Source: Tissierella creatinophila DSM 6911 (lineage in GTDB: Bacteria > Bacillota > Clostridia > Tissierellales > Tissierellaceae). Taken from it: a DNA stretch of 64,000 nt. The DNA lies in contig NZ_LTDM01000065.1 in NCBI RefSeq assembly GCF_001940565.1, forward strand, positions 47,930 to 111,929. Reading direction: 5' to 3'. A program made the translations under genes and the position numbers. The notes under the pieces are model-generated. The model saw only the letters and a program-made list of their open reading frames with translations. It was not told where the DNA came from and did not search any database. The first letter of the stretch is position 1; each line of letters starts with the position of its first letter. This document shows positions 34,696 to 43,322 of the stretch, piece by piece.

Positions 34696-35889
34696 ATGAA
34701 AAGGAGAGATAATTTAAACTTAGGTGATAAAATCAAAAATATAGTACAAGATTCTATAAAAAATAGAGATTTTAATAGATTAAATAAAAATGTTAAAGAG
34801 TTTGTTGAAGAAGCACTTGAAGAGGCTAAAAAGTCAATCATCCAAAAACAAAGTAGTTATAATAAAAGTACTAATAAAACTGTAAATAACTATAAAAATA
34901 TCAATAGAAAAAGTATTTTTAAAAGTAATTCTCCAACAGATCTAAATACTTTTACCATACCAGTTGGACGCGTATCAAGTCTATTATTTACTATCTTTGG
35001 CACTATAGGAAGTAGTATCTTTGGAATAGCCATATTTGTATTGACATTGTTAGGAGGGACTATTGGGGGAGAGGGAATTTTTTATACTATTGCATTGGGG
35101 TTATTTCCTTTATTTATAATAAGTATAATTTCACTTATAAATGGAAAGAGAATTAGAAAGAGACTAAAAAGATTTCAAAGATATATCTCTAAGATGGAAA
35201 AACAAGATTATTGTTCGATTGATGAACTCTCTAAAGCAACTAGATTAAGTAATAAAGCTGTAATAAGAGATTTACGAAAGATGATTGATATTGGTATGTT
35301 TCCCGAAGGACATATTGATGAGGGAAATACTTGTTTTATGTTAAGTAACGAGTGCTATGAACAGTATCTTAATCTTCAAAAGAACCTAAAGATGGAAAAT
35401 ATAAAAAAGGAAAAAACTAAAGATATTAATAAAGGGGATAATTTAAATCCTGAAATTAGAAAAGCAATAGATGAAGGACGAAAATTTGTTGTGGAAATCA
35501 AAGAAGCAAACATTGAGATTCTGGGAGAAAAAATTTCCGCTAAGTTAGATAGATTAGAGGAAATAACTGGAAAGATATTTGATTATGTAGAACTTCATCC
35601 AAAAAAATTTCCAGAGATAAAGAAATTTATTGAATATTTCTTACCAACAACTTTAAAATTAGTTAACGCTTACAAAAAATTAGATTCTCACTCTATACAA
35701 GGAGAAAATAGTTCAAGTGCAAAAAAAGAAATAGAAGAAACTATGGATACTATTAATCTTGCTTTTGAAAATCTGTTAGATGGCTTGTTTGAAGATATAG
35801 CAATTGACATATCAACAGACATATCTGTCCTTGAAACTATGTTTGCACAAGAAGGATTAACAGATAATGATATGAACATTAAAAAATAA
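34696..35889 (+). CDS. XpaC-like membrane protein
   Basis: A 397-residue protein. Residues 1-80 are charged. Two or three membrane helices occupy about 95-155 (FTIFGTIGSSIFGIAIFVLT and ALGLFPLFIISIISLING). A winged-helix-like segment (YCSIDELSKATRLSNKAVIRD) follows, and then a long helical tail. This is the layout of the XpaC family, annotated as 5-bromo-4-chloroindolyl phosphate hydrolysis proteins, which nearly always precede TelA as here. GGAGG at 34686-34690 precedes ATG 34696. The true function is uncertain; envelope or tellurite/antimicrobial tolerance is proposed for the pair. Confidence 0.8.
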   Translation: MKRRDNLNLGDKIKNIVQDSIKNRDFNRLNKNVKEFVEEALEEAKKSIIQKQSSYNKSTNKTVNNYKNINRKSIFKSNSPTDLNTFTIPVGRVSSLLFTIFGTIGSSIFGIAIFVLTLLGGTIGGEGIFYTIALGLFPLFIISIISLINGKRIRKRLKRFQRYISKMEKQDYCSIDELSKATRLSNKAVIRDLRKMIDIGMFPEGHIDEGNTCFMLSNECYEQYLNLQKNLKMENIKKEKTKDINKGDNLNPEIRKAIDEGRKFVVEIKEANIEILGEKISAKLDRLEEITGKIFDYVELHPKKFPEIKKFIEYFLPTTLKLVNAYKKLDSHSIQGENSSSAKKEIEETMDTINLAFENLLDGLFEDIAIDISTDISVLETMFAQEGLTDNDMNIKK

Positions 35890-35905
35890 AATATGGAGGA
35901 TAAGA

Positions 35906-37054
35906 ATGAATAATAAAATTCCAACTTTAACTTTTGAACCTTTTAGCGATGATTCATCAATAGAAGAAGGCTCAAGCACAGACATATTAAGTCAGCAAGA
36001 TATACAAATTAAAAAAGAACCATTTGATGAAAATATGCTATCTCCAGAAGAAAAAAAGGTAGTAGAGGATTTTGCAAGTAAGATTGACTTAAATAAATCC
36101 AACGAAATTTTACAATATGGGGTAGGTGCCCAAAAGAAGATATCAGATTTTTCAGAAACTACTTTAAACAATGTAAGAACTAAAGATTTAGGAGAAATAG
36201 GAGAAATGCTATCTGGTGTGGTAACAGAACTAAGAAAGTTTGATGTAGAAGAAGAAAAAAAAGGATTTTTAGGGATATTTAAAAAATCTTCTAATAAACT
36301 TACTACAATGAAGGCTAAATATGATAAGGCAGAGGTAAATGTAAATAAAATTTGTGAAACTTTAGAAAAAAGCCAAATACAGCTATTAAAAGATATAGCA
36401 ATGCTTGATAAAATGTATGAGCTTAACAAAACATACTTTAAAGAACTTTCTATGTATATCCTGGCAGGCAAAAAGAAACTCGCTAAAGTCCATCAAGAAG
36501 AATTGCCTGCACTAATAGCAAAATCAAATACTAGTGGATTACCAGAGGATGCACAGTCTGTTAAAGACCTAACTGCTCTTTGTAATCGTTTCGAAAAAAA
36601 GATACATGATTTAGAATTAACTAGAATGATCTCTATCCAAATGGCTCCACAGATTCGTTTGGTTCAAGGAAATGATAGTATAATGGCTGAAAAAATACAA
36701 TCTACTATTGTAAATACAATTCCATTATGGAAGAGTCAAATGGTCTTAGCTTTAGGCGTTACTCATTCAAGTCAGGCTGCAAAGGCTCAAAGAGAAGTAA
36801 CTGACATGACCAATGAATTGCTAAAGAAAAATGCTGAAACACTTAAATCTGCAACTATTGAGACAGCAAAAGAATCAGAAAGAGGAATAGTAGATATTGA
36901 AACACTAAAAGCTACGAATGAATCCCTAATATCTACACTTGATGAAGTTATGCGTATTCAGATAGAAGGTCGTCAAAAGAGAAAAGAAGCAGAGATAGAG
37001 TTAAACAGAATTGAAGAAGAATTAAAAACTAAGCTTTTACAAATAAAAAGTTAA
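35906..37054 (+). CDS. telA: TelA-family toxic anion resistance protein
   Basis: A 382-residue soluble, highly helical protein of the TelA/KlaA family. Conserved features include GFLGIFKKSSNKLTTMKAKYDK, MLDKMYELNKTYFKELSMYI, and the C-terminal IPLWKSQMVLALG region followed by a coiled coil rich in Glu and Lys. It lies 16 bases after the xpaC-like gene with GGAGG before its ATG, a standard two-gene operon. The family was first linked to tellurite resistance and later to lantibiotic and cell-wall stress tolerance. Confidence 0.9.
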   Translation: MNNKIPTLTFEPFSDDSSIEEGSSTDILSQQDIQIKKEPFDENMLSPEEKKVVEDFASKIDLNKSNEILQYGVGAQKKISDFSETTLNNVRTKDLGEIGEMLSGVVTELRKFDVEEEKKGFLGIFKKSSNKLTTMKAKYDKAEVNVNKICETLEKSQIQLLKDIAMLDKMYELNKTYFKELSMYILAGKKKLAKVHQEELPALIAKSNTSGLPEDAQSVKDLTALCNRFEKKIHDLELTRMISIQMAPQIRLVQGNDSIMAEKIQSTIVNTIPLWKSQMVLALGVTHSSQAAKAQREVTDMTNELLKKNAETLKSATIETAKESERGIVDIETLKATNESLISTLDEVMRIQIEGRQKRKEAEIELNRIEEELKTKLLQIKS

Positions 37055-37077
37055 AGATTTATACTACTCTCTAAAAT

Positions 37078-37120
37078 ATAGGAATATTTAAACATTAAGT
37101 TTAAATATTCCTATTTTAAA
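37078..37120 (+). terminator. Terminator after telA
   Basis: ATAGGAATATTTAAAC (37078-37093) and GTTTAAATATTCCTAT (37099-37114) form a perfect 16-bp stem with a short T-run after it. Confidence 0.75.
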
Positions 37121-37162
37121 TCTATTGCAAAGATTGTAAAAAAATGATAATCTATGTAGGCG

Positions 37163-37184
37163 GTTTTGTTTATTAATAAACAAA
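37163..37184. promoter_or_regulatory. Perfect 22-bp palindrome upstream of brnQ
   Basis: TTTTGTTTATT followed by its exact reverse complement, 31 bases before the brnQ start. It could be an operator or a short hairpin in the leader. It is not followed by a T-run, and T-box or leucine-leader motifs are absent. Confidence 0.4.
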
Positions 37185-37215
37185 ATTTGTAATAGTATGA
37201 GATAGGAGCTTTAAA

Positions 37216-38517
37216 ATGAAAAAAGATATTATCAAAACTAAGGATGTTATAGTCTCAGGTTTTGCGTTATTTGCAATATTTTTTGGAGCAGGCAATTTAA
37301 TTCTACCTCCTTTTATGGGTCTTCAGGCGGGGAAAAGTTGGATTTTAGCTTGGATAGGTTTTTCTTTGTCTGGGCCTGGACTAACTGCACTTGGAATGAT
37401 AGCTATGGCTAAAAACCAAGGAGATGCAGAGAAATTTGCTGGAAAGGTGGGTATTAAGTTTAGTATTTTATTAGGTAGTTTAGTGATATTGTTTATAGGT
37501 CCTTTAATGTCAGTACCTAGAACTGGGGCAACTACATTTGAAATATCTGTACTACCTTTTTTTCCGAATTTTAGCCCACTTTTATTTTCTATAATCTTTT
37601 TTGGAATAACCCTATATTTTTCAATAAGCAAATCAAAAATTATAGATATAATAGGGACTTATATGACTCCTTTTTTACTTATAACACTTTTAACTATTAT
37701 ATTAAAGGGGATATTTACTCCTATAGCTAACACGGCTATAGCAGGGTCAAACCAATTGAGTATAGGTTTTTTAGAAGGATATCATACTATGGATTCACTT
37801 TCACCTATGGTAATTGCAGGTATGATAATTTCTAATTTTAAGGAAAAAGGAATAGAATCTAAAAATGCTTTAACTAGATATACCGTATATACAGAACTAA
37901 TAGCTGCTACAGGTCTTATCCTTATATACGGGGGTCTTACGTTTTTAGGAGCTAAAATATCTCCAATAGTTTCAAGCGGTTTGGGAAGAACTGAACTACT
38001 AAATGTAATGGTAAATTATCTACTTGGAAGTTATGGAAATATATTTTTAAGCATTATAGTAGCACTAGCTTGCTTAACTACAGCTATAGGTCTTACAACA
38101 GCTACAGGAGATTTTTTTAGTAAAGTTTCTAATAATAGATTAAAATATAAACATATAGTTATAGTATCTATTTTAATAAGTGCTTTTTTATCAATTATAG
38201 GAGTAGAAGGTATAATATCTTTTTCTGTGCCAATATTGGTTACCTTGTACCCGGTAGTAATAGTACTGACATTTTTAAATTTATTAGATGATTATATAAA
38301 AAATAGCTTAATCTATAAGACAACAGTATATTTTACTCTTGGAGTAAGTTTGATAATAGGTATAGAAGCAGCAGGATTTAAAGATTTATTTATAGTAAAG
38401 CTATTCTCTAAATTTCCCCTATGGAAAATAGGTTTTGGCTGGGTTTCTTTTAGCTTCTTGGGACTAATTTTAGGAATAGTTTTTTCAAAATTTATAATAA
38501 AACCAAATAAAAGATAA
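37216..38517 (+). CDS. brnQ: Branched-chain amino acid:cation symporter BrnQ
   Basis: A 433-residue protein with about 12 membrane helices and the LIVCS-family opening FALFAIFFGAGNLILPPFMG (residues 16-35). It imports leucine, isoleucine and valine with Na+ or H+. The family motif PRTGATTFE near residue 97 is present. TAGGAG precedes ATG 37216. It is monocistronic, between two strong terminators. Confidence 0.95.
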   Translation: MKKDIIKTKDVIVSGFALFAIFFGAGNLILPPFMGLQAGKSWILAWIGFSLSGPGLTALGMIAMAKNQGDAEKFAGKVGIKFSILLGSLVILFIGPLMSVPRTGATTFEISVLPFFPNFSPLLFSIIFFGITLYFSISKSKIIDIIGTYMTPFLLITLLTIILKGIFTPIANTAIAGSNQLSIGFLEGYHTMDSLSPMVIAGMIISNFKEKGIESKNALTRYTVYTELIAATGLILIYGGLTFLGAKISPIVSSGLGRTELLNVMVNYLLGSYGNIFLSIIVALACLTTAIGLTTATGDFFSKVSNNRLKYKHIVIVSILISAFLSIIGVEGIISFSVPILVTLYPVVIVLTFLNLLDDYIKNSLIYKTTVYFTLGVSLIIGIEAAGFKDLFIVKLFSKFPLWKIGFGWVSFSFLGLILGIVFSKFIIKPNKR

Positions 38518-38547
38518 AAAACTGTTGGAGATCTCCAACAGTTTTTT
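38516..38547. terminator. Bidirectional terminator after brnQ
   Basis: A perfect palindrome, AAAAACTGTTGGAGAT and its reverse complement, centred at 38531/38532 with a T-run. It serves brnQ and the convergent MATE gene. Confidence 0.8.
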
Positions 38548-38569
38548 ATCTTTTATTCTTTAGTAGATT

Positions 38570-39952
38570 TTAATCAATTATAGCTTGCTTACGCCAATTA
38601 CCTTTCCTATAGAATATAAAGGTTAAAATTGCTCCAAGAGTCCAGGAGGTAAGTAGAGATATAAAAGTTGATTCTGGCCTTCCAGTAGGATAAGAAGGGC
38701 TTCTTGTAAAATAAGCAATCCCATAAGCTACTGGTATACGAATTATAACTGTGCTCATAAATGAAATCCACATAGGAGTAAGAGTATCACCAGCACCTCT
38801 CATAACTCCAGAAAGACTTTGGGTGATAGCCATTGCCAGATATCCAAATGCTAAAATCTTCATCATATTCATACTTAAGTCTACTAATTCACTAGTATCA
38901 GTAAAGATTGCCATAAGGTGTTTCCCAAATATTAAGATTAAAAGTGTTATAGTAGCAGATACACCAAGGGAGATAATAGTTCCGTCTTTAGCGCCCTTAT
39001 CTACTCTATCCATCTTTTTTGCCCCTATATTTTGTCCTGTAAAGGTGGTCATAGCACTCCCAAAGGAAAAGTTTGGCATCATTGCAAAACCGTCTACCCG
39101 CATTATTATAACATTTGCAGCAATAACCATCTCTCCAAAACTATTAGTTAGAGATTGAACTACTATCATGGCAAGAGAAAAAATTGCTTGGGTAAGCCCC
39201 GAAGGAAGTCCAAGTTTTATAAGTCTATAGGAATATTCCTTGTCTAGTTTTAGCGTCTCTAAATTTAAATCAAAGCTATCCTTCATCTTCATTAATCGAA
39301 GCATACATAAAACTGCAGATATACTTTGTGCTATAACAGTTGCTAGGGCTACTCCAGGTACTCCCATATTGAATTTTGCTACAAATATTAAATCCAATAT
39401 TACATTTAATATGGTGGATATTAGAAGGAAGACAAGTGGGGATAGAGAGTCGCCAAGACCACGAAGAACTCCTGATAGTATATTGTAGTAGGCAAGACCT
39501 GCTATACCAATAAAATAGATTATAAGGTAGTCTGTGCACCACTGTAGAATGGACTGTGGTGTGTTTAAGAGATTAAGTAGAGGCCTTGTTACTATAGGTC
39601 CTAGAATCATAATAAACACTGATGAAAGAGCAGTAAGAGTTATACATATTCCAATAGTTTTAGAAAGCTTTTTTCTATCCCTAGCTCCAAAATATTGAGA
39701 TACCATAATGCCAGCCCCTACTGAAATTCCAACAAAGAGTACAAGTAAGAGGTTTAATATAGGAGATGCACTTCCAACAGCTGCAAGGGCATTATCCCCA
39801 ACATATTTTCCTACAATAATAGAATCAGCGGTATTATACAGTTGTTGGGCAACATTTCCTATTAACATAGGTATGGTAAATTCCACTATTCGCTTCCATG
39901 GCGTACCTTCAGTTAAATCCTTAGAGGAGAATAACCGTTTCATTTTTAACAT
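38570..39952 (-). CDS. MATE-family efflux transporter
   Basis: A 460-residue, 12-helix antiporter of the MATE family. The two halves both start with the family pattern (FTIPMLIGNVAQQLYNTADS near residue 30, and the QNIGA of the second half). VGKYVGDNALAAVGSASPI is the typical loop after helix 1. It would export cationic drugs or metabolites using Na+ or H+. On the minus strand GAAGGTG precedes the ATG. It is a paralogue of the gene at 45732. No regulator is adjacent. Confidence 0.92.
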   Translation of the reverse strand: MLKMKRLFSSKDLTEGTPWKRIVEFTIPMLIGNVAQQLYNTADSIIVGKYVGDNALAAVGSASPILNLLLVLFVGISVGAGIMVSQYFGARDRKKLSKTIGICITLTALSSVFIMILGPIVTRPLLNLLNTPQSILQWCTDYLIIYFIGIAGLAYYNILSGVLRGLGDSLSPLVFLLISTILNVILDLIFVAKFNMGVPGVALATVIAQSISAVLCMLRLMKMKDSFDLNLETLKLDKEYSYRLIKLGLPSGLTQAIFSLAMIVVQSLTNSFGEMVIAANVIIMRVDGFAMMPNFSFGSAMTTFTGQNIGAKKMDRVDKGAKDGTIISLGVSATITLLILIFGKHLMAIFTDTSELVDLSMNMMKILAFGYLAMAITQSLSGVMRGAGDTLTPMWISFMSTVIIRIPVAYGIAYFTRSPSYPTGRPESTFISLLTSWTLGAILTFIFYRKGNWRKQAIID

Positions 39953-40113
39953 AAATTCACCTTCTAAAAGTTTTTCTTAATAAAGTCATACTATCTATTC
40001 TACTATTTTAAAACAATCTAATCAATCATTTAAAAAAATAATTTAAAAAAACTAGGGTTGTTTTGAGGTTTGTTTTCAGAGAATATTTAAATAGTTTATA
40101 GAAAGTGATATGC

Positions 40114-40142
40114 TTGATTATTAGAGGAAATAGTGATAAAAT
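40114..40142 (+). promoter_or_regulatory. Promoter of the nadABC operon
   Basis: TTGATT (40114-40119) and TAAAAT (40137-40142) are spaced by 17 bases, 44 bases before nadA. No obvious NiaR/NadR operator is recognised. Confidence 0.55.
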
Positions 40143-40185
40143 CGATAACAAGATAAATGTAATTTTTTTAAGGGGTGGTTAATAA

Positions 40186-41097
40186 GTGGATCACAGTTTA
40201 AGTCAAAAAATTATTCAATTAAAAAAAGAAAAAGATGCAATTATACTTGCTCATTATTATCAAAGGGGAGAAGTTCAAGATATTGCAGATTTTGTTGGGG
40301 ATTCATACTATTTAAGTAAAGTAGCAAAGGATTGTAAGGAAAATACTATCGTATTTTGTGGAGTTAAGTTCATGGCAGAAAGTGCTAAAATCCTTTCACC
40401 AGATAAAAGAGTTTTATTACCAGCATTTGATGCTGGATGTCCAATGGCTGATATGGCAGATGCTGAAGGAGTATTGGAGATGAGAAAAAAATATCCAGAT
40501 GCAAAAGTTGTATGTTATATAAATTCTACAGCCGAGGTTAAAGCCGTTTCAGATATTTGCTGCACTTCTTCAAATGCTGTACAAATTATTAATAATATTA
40601 AAGAGAAGGAAATTATTTTTTTACCAGATAAAAATTTAGGACAGTATATTCAAAACCAAGTTCCAAATAAAAAGATAATATTATGGGATGGTTTTTGTAT
40701 AACGCATAAAAAAGTAACTAAAGAACAAATTTTAAAGGTAAAGGATATACATCCTGATATTAAAATTCTAGTTCATCCAGAATGTGAAATAGAGGTTATT
40801 GAGCTAGGAGATTTTGTCGGAAGTACAGGAGGAATTATTTCTTTTGCATCTAATAGTGATTTTGAAAAATATTTAATTGTCACAGAAGTGGGTGTACTTC
40901 ATGAACTCAAAAAAAGAAATCCAAACAAGAAATTTTTTAATCCTCTTGGAACTATGACCTGTATAAACATGAAAAAGACTACTTTAGAAAATGTATATGA
41001 TAGTCTTTTATATTCGCAGCATGAAATTATATTAGATGAGGACCTTCGAAAAAAAGCATATAACTCGCTAATAAACATGCATATTTTTGGAAGGTGA
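40186..41097 (+). CDS. nadA: Quinolinate synthase NadA
   Basis: A 303-residue 4Fe-4S enzyme that condenses iminoaspartate with dihydroxyacetone phosphate to give quinolinate. Signature stretches are present: ILAHYYQRGEVQDIADFVGDS near residue 20, VFCGVKFMAESAKILSP with one cluster Cys, a second Cys in LVHPECE, and a third in GTMTCINMKKTTLENV. The start is GTG 40186 with AGGGGTGG upstream. It is first of nadA-nadB-nadC, the classic de novo NAD operon. The cluster is oxygen-sensitive. Confidence 0.97.
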   Translation: MDHSLSQKIIQLKKEKDAIILAHYYQRGEVQDIADFVGDSYYLSKVAKDCKENTIVFCGVKFMAESAKILSPDKRVLLPAFDAGCPMADMADAEGVLEMRKKYPDAKVVCYINSTAEVKAVSDICCTSSNAVQIINNIKEKEIIFLPDKNLGQYIQNQVPNKKIILWDGFCITHKKVTKEQILKVKDIHPDIKILVHPECEIEVIELGDFVGSTGGIISFASNSDFEKYLIVTEVGVLHELKKRNPNKKFFNPLGTMTCINMKKTTLENVYDSLLYSQHEIILDEDLRKKAYNSLINMHIFGR

Positions 41098-41101
41098 TTT
41101 T

Positions 41102-42403
41102 GTGGATTTAGTATTTGATGTATTAATTGTTGGTACAGGGTTAGCAGGGATTTATAGTGCACTAAATTTAGATAAAAATTTAAAAGTTCTTTTAATAACA
41201 AAAACAAAGGTTAATGAATGTAACAGTAATCTTGCACAAGGTGGGATCTCTGTTGCAAGAGATAGTGATGATATTGAAATTTTTATTAAAGATACTTTAA
41301 ATGCTGGAAAAGATGAAAACAATTTAATTGCATTAAGAATTCTTGCAAACGAATCAAGCTTCAATATTAATAAGCTAGTTGAATTTGGTATTGAATTTGA
41401 TAAAAATGAAAAGGGATTTGAATATACAATTGAAGGTGCACATAGTGTCAATAGAATAATCCATTGTAAAGATAGTACAGGAAAAGAGGTAATTAACGCT
41501 TTATATAAAGAGATAAAGAAGAGAAAAAATATTACAATTTTTGAAGATACACAATTAATTGACCTAATAACTGATAATAATATTTGTTATGGTGGTGCAG
41601 TACTTAAAAATGGGACAGCCTATAATATCTTTTCAAAGGTTACAATATTAGCCACGGGAGGAATAGGGGGATTATTTAAAAGTTCAACTAACTATAGAAG
41701 TATAACTGGAGATGGAATTGCAATAGCACTTAAAAACAATGTTAAGATTAAGGATTTAGGCTATATTCAAATCCATCCTACAAGCTTATATGAAAATAAG
41801 TTAAGGGGAAGAAGAATGCTTATTTCTGAAGCAGTAAGAGGTGAAGGGGGTAAGTTGCTTAATTTAAAGGGTGAAAGATTTGTAGATGAATTATCAGCTA
41901 GAGATGTAGTAACCAAGGCTATTGTTAATGAACAATTTGAAACAAAAAGTGCTTATGTATATTTAGATGTTTCCTTTAAATCAAATGAGTATATTAAAAA
42001 TAGATTTCCAGCTATTTTTAAGGAGTGTTTAAAAATAGGTATTAATATTACAGAAAAACCTATCCCTGTAACACCAGCACAGCATTATTTAATGGGGGGA
42101 ATTGAAGTAGATGTATATTCAAGAACCTCAATGACAAATCTATTTGCCTGCGGAGAAGTAAGCTGTACAGGTGTTCATGGTCGCAATAGGCTTGCAAGCA
42201 ACTCTTTACTTGAAGCTTTAGTTTTTTCAAAGCGAGCAGCAGATCTTATAAATAATGACATAGAAAATATTGAACTGAAAAAGTTTTATAAACAAAATAG
42301 TATTAAGTCTTTAACTGCAATTGAGAAACTCAATAAAAGAATTATCCTAGATAGTTTAAAAAGTGTTAGGGAGGATTTTGTAAATGAATTGGTTGAATGT
42401 TGA
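41102..42403 (+). CDS. nadB: L-aspartate oxidase NadB
   Basis: A 433-residue FAD protein of the succinate dehydrogenase/fumarate reductase flavoprotein family. The FAD site VLIVGTGLAGIYSALNL is at the N-terminus, SARDVVTKAI and HPTSLY are in the substrate region, and GVHGRNRLASNSLLEAL lies near the end. In an anaerobe it would use fumarate as electron acceptor. The GTG at 41102 follows GGAAGGTGA, which includes the nadA stop; the open frame from TTG 41087 starts inside nadA. The protein lacks the longest C-terminal helical extension of E. coli NadB. Confidence 0.95.
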   Translation: MDLVFDVLIVGTGLAGIYSALNLDKNLKVLLITKTKVNECNSNLAQGGISVARDSDDIEIFIKDTLNAGKDENNLIALRILANESSFNINKLVEFGIEFDKNEKGFEYTIEGAHSVNRIIHCKDSTGKEVINALYKEIKKRKNITIFEDTQLIDLITDNNICYGGAVLKNGTAYNIFSKVTILATGGIGGLFKSSTNYRSITGDGIAIALKNNVKIKDLGYIQIHPTSLYENKLRGRRMLISEAVRGEGGKLLNLKGERFVDELSARDVVTKAIVNEQFETKSAYVYLDVSFKSNEYIKNRFPAIFKECLKIGINITEKPIPVTPAQHYLMGGIEVDVYSRTSMTNLFACGEVSCTGVHGRNRLASNSLLEALVFSKRAADLINNDIENIELKKFYKQNSIKSLTAIEKLNKRIILDSLKSVREDFVNELVEC

Positions 42404-43220
42404 TGATATTATAAGAAGTGCCCTTTTAGAAGACATTCCTTATGATGATATTACGACAAATAGTATTATCAGTAAAAATACTAGCTCAAGTGTTGACTTG
42501 CTTGTAAAGGAAGATGGTATAATTGCTGGACTTGATGTTTTTAAGAGGGTTTTTTCTTTGCTTGGGGATGTTAATATTGAATTGTTTAGTATAGACGGCA
42601 AAGAAGTTTATACAGGAGAACATATTGCTAAGATTACTGGTAACACTAGAAATATTTTAGCTGGGGAAAGAGTAGCACTTAACTACTTACAAAGAATGAG
42701 TGGTATTGCAACTTTAACAAGAAAGTTTGTTAAGAAATTAGAAGGGTCAAATACAAAGCTATTAGATACAAGAAAAACATCACCTAATAACAGAATCTTT
42801 GAAAAGTGTGCAGTTAAAATTGGTGGTGGATGTAATCATAGATTCAACCTTTCTGATGGTGTCTTAATTAAGGATAATCATATTAAAGCAGCAGGTGGAA
42901 TAAAAAATGCTATTGAATTAGTTAGAAAAAATGTATCCTTTGTTAGAAAAATAGAGGTAGAAGTTGAATCTTTAGAAGAGATTGAAGAAGCATTAGAAGC
43001 AGGTGCTGATATTATTATGTTAGATAATATGGATTTAAATACTATGAAAAAAGCTGTTGAAATGATCAATAAACTCGCTTTAACTGAAGCATCAGGTAAT
43101 ATAACCCTTGAAAACATATCAGATGTTGCAAAATGTGGAGTTGATTATATTTCAACAGGTACTATAACACATTCCTATAATGTTCTTGATTTAAGCATGA
43201 AAAATCTAATAAATATATAA
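42384..43220 (+). CDS. nadC: Nicotinate-nucleotide pyrophosphorylase (carboxylating) NadC
   Basis: A 278-residue enzyme converting quinolinate and PRPP to nicotinate mononucleotide with loss of CO2. Conserved motifs include ERVALNYLQRMSGIAT, LDTRKTSPNNRIFEK, the GGGCNHRFNLSDGVLIKDNH loop and IMLDNM, and VDYISTGTITHS at the end. Its ATG overlaps nadB by 20 bases with GGGAGG upstream, so the three genes are coupled. Confidence 0.97.
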   Translation: MNWLNVDDIIRSALLEDIPYDDITTNSIISKNTSSSVDLLVKEDGIIAGLDVFKRVFSLLGDVNIELFSIDGKEVYTGEHIAKITGNTRNILAGERVALNYLQRMSGIATLTRKFVKKLEGSNTKLLDTRKTSPNNRIFEKCAVKIGGGCNHRFNLSDGVLIKDNHIKAAGGIKNAIELVRKNVSFVRKIEVEVESLEEIEEALEAGADIIMLDNMDLNTMKKAVEMINKLALTEASGNITLENISDVAKCGVDYISTGTITHSYNVLDLSMKNLINI

Positions 43221-43221
43221 A

Positions 43222-43281
43222 AAAGCTCTTTTTTGGTAATAATTCTTATTTCTAAGTATTATTGCCAGAAAAGAGCCTTAA
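43222..43281. terminator. Long imperfect hairpin after nadC
   Basis: AAGCTCTTTTTTGGTAATAAT is nearly complementary to ATTATTGCCAGAAAAGAGCCTT across a 14-base loop. It probably acts in both directions between nadC and the convergent chemoreceptor gene. Confidence 0.6.
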
Positions 43282-43322
43282 CTTTCTACATAAGATAGTG
43301 TAATTACAAATCCATCAACTAG

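Noticed and set aside
37115..37215. T-box or leucine leader upstream of brnQ
   Set aside because: Only 100 bases are available, and the TGGxACCGCG-type element is missing.
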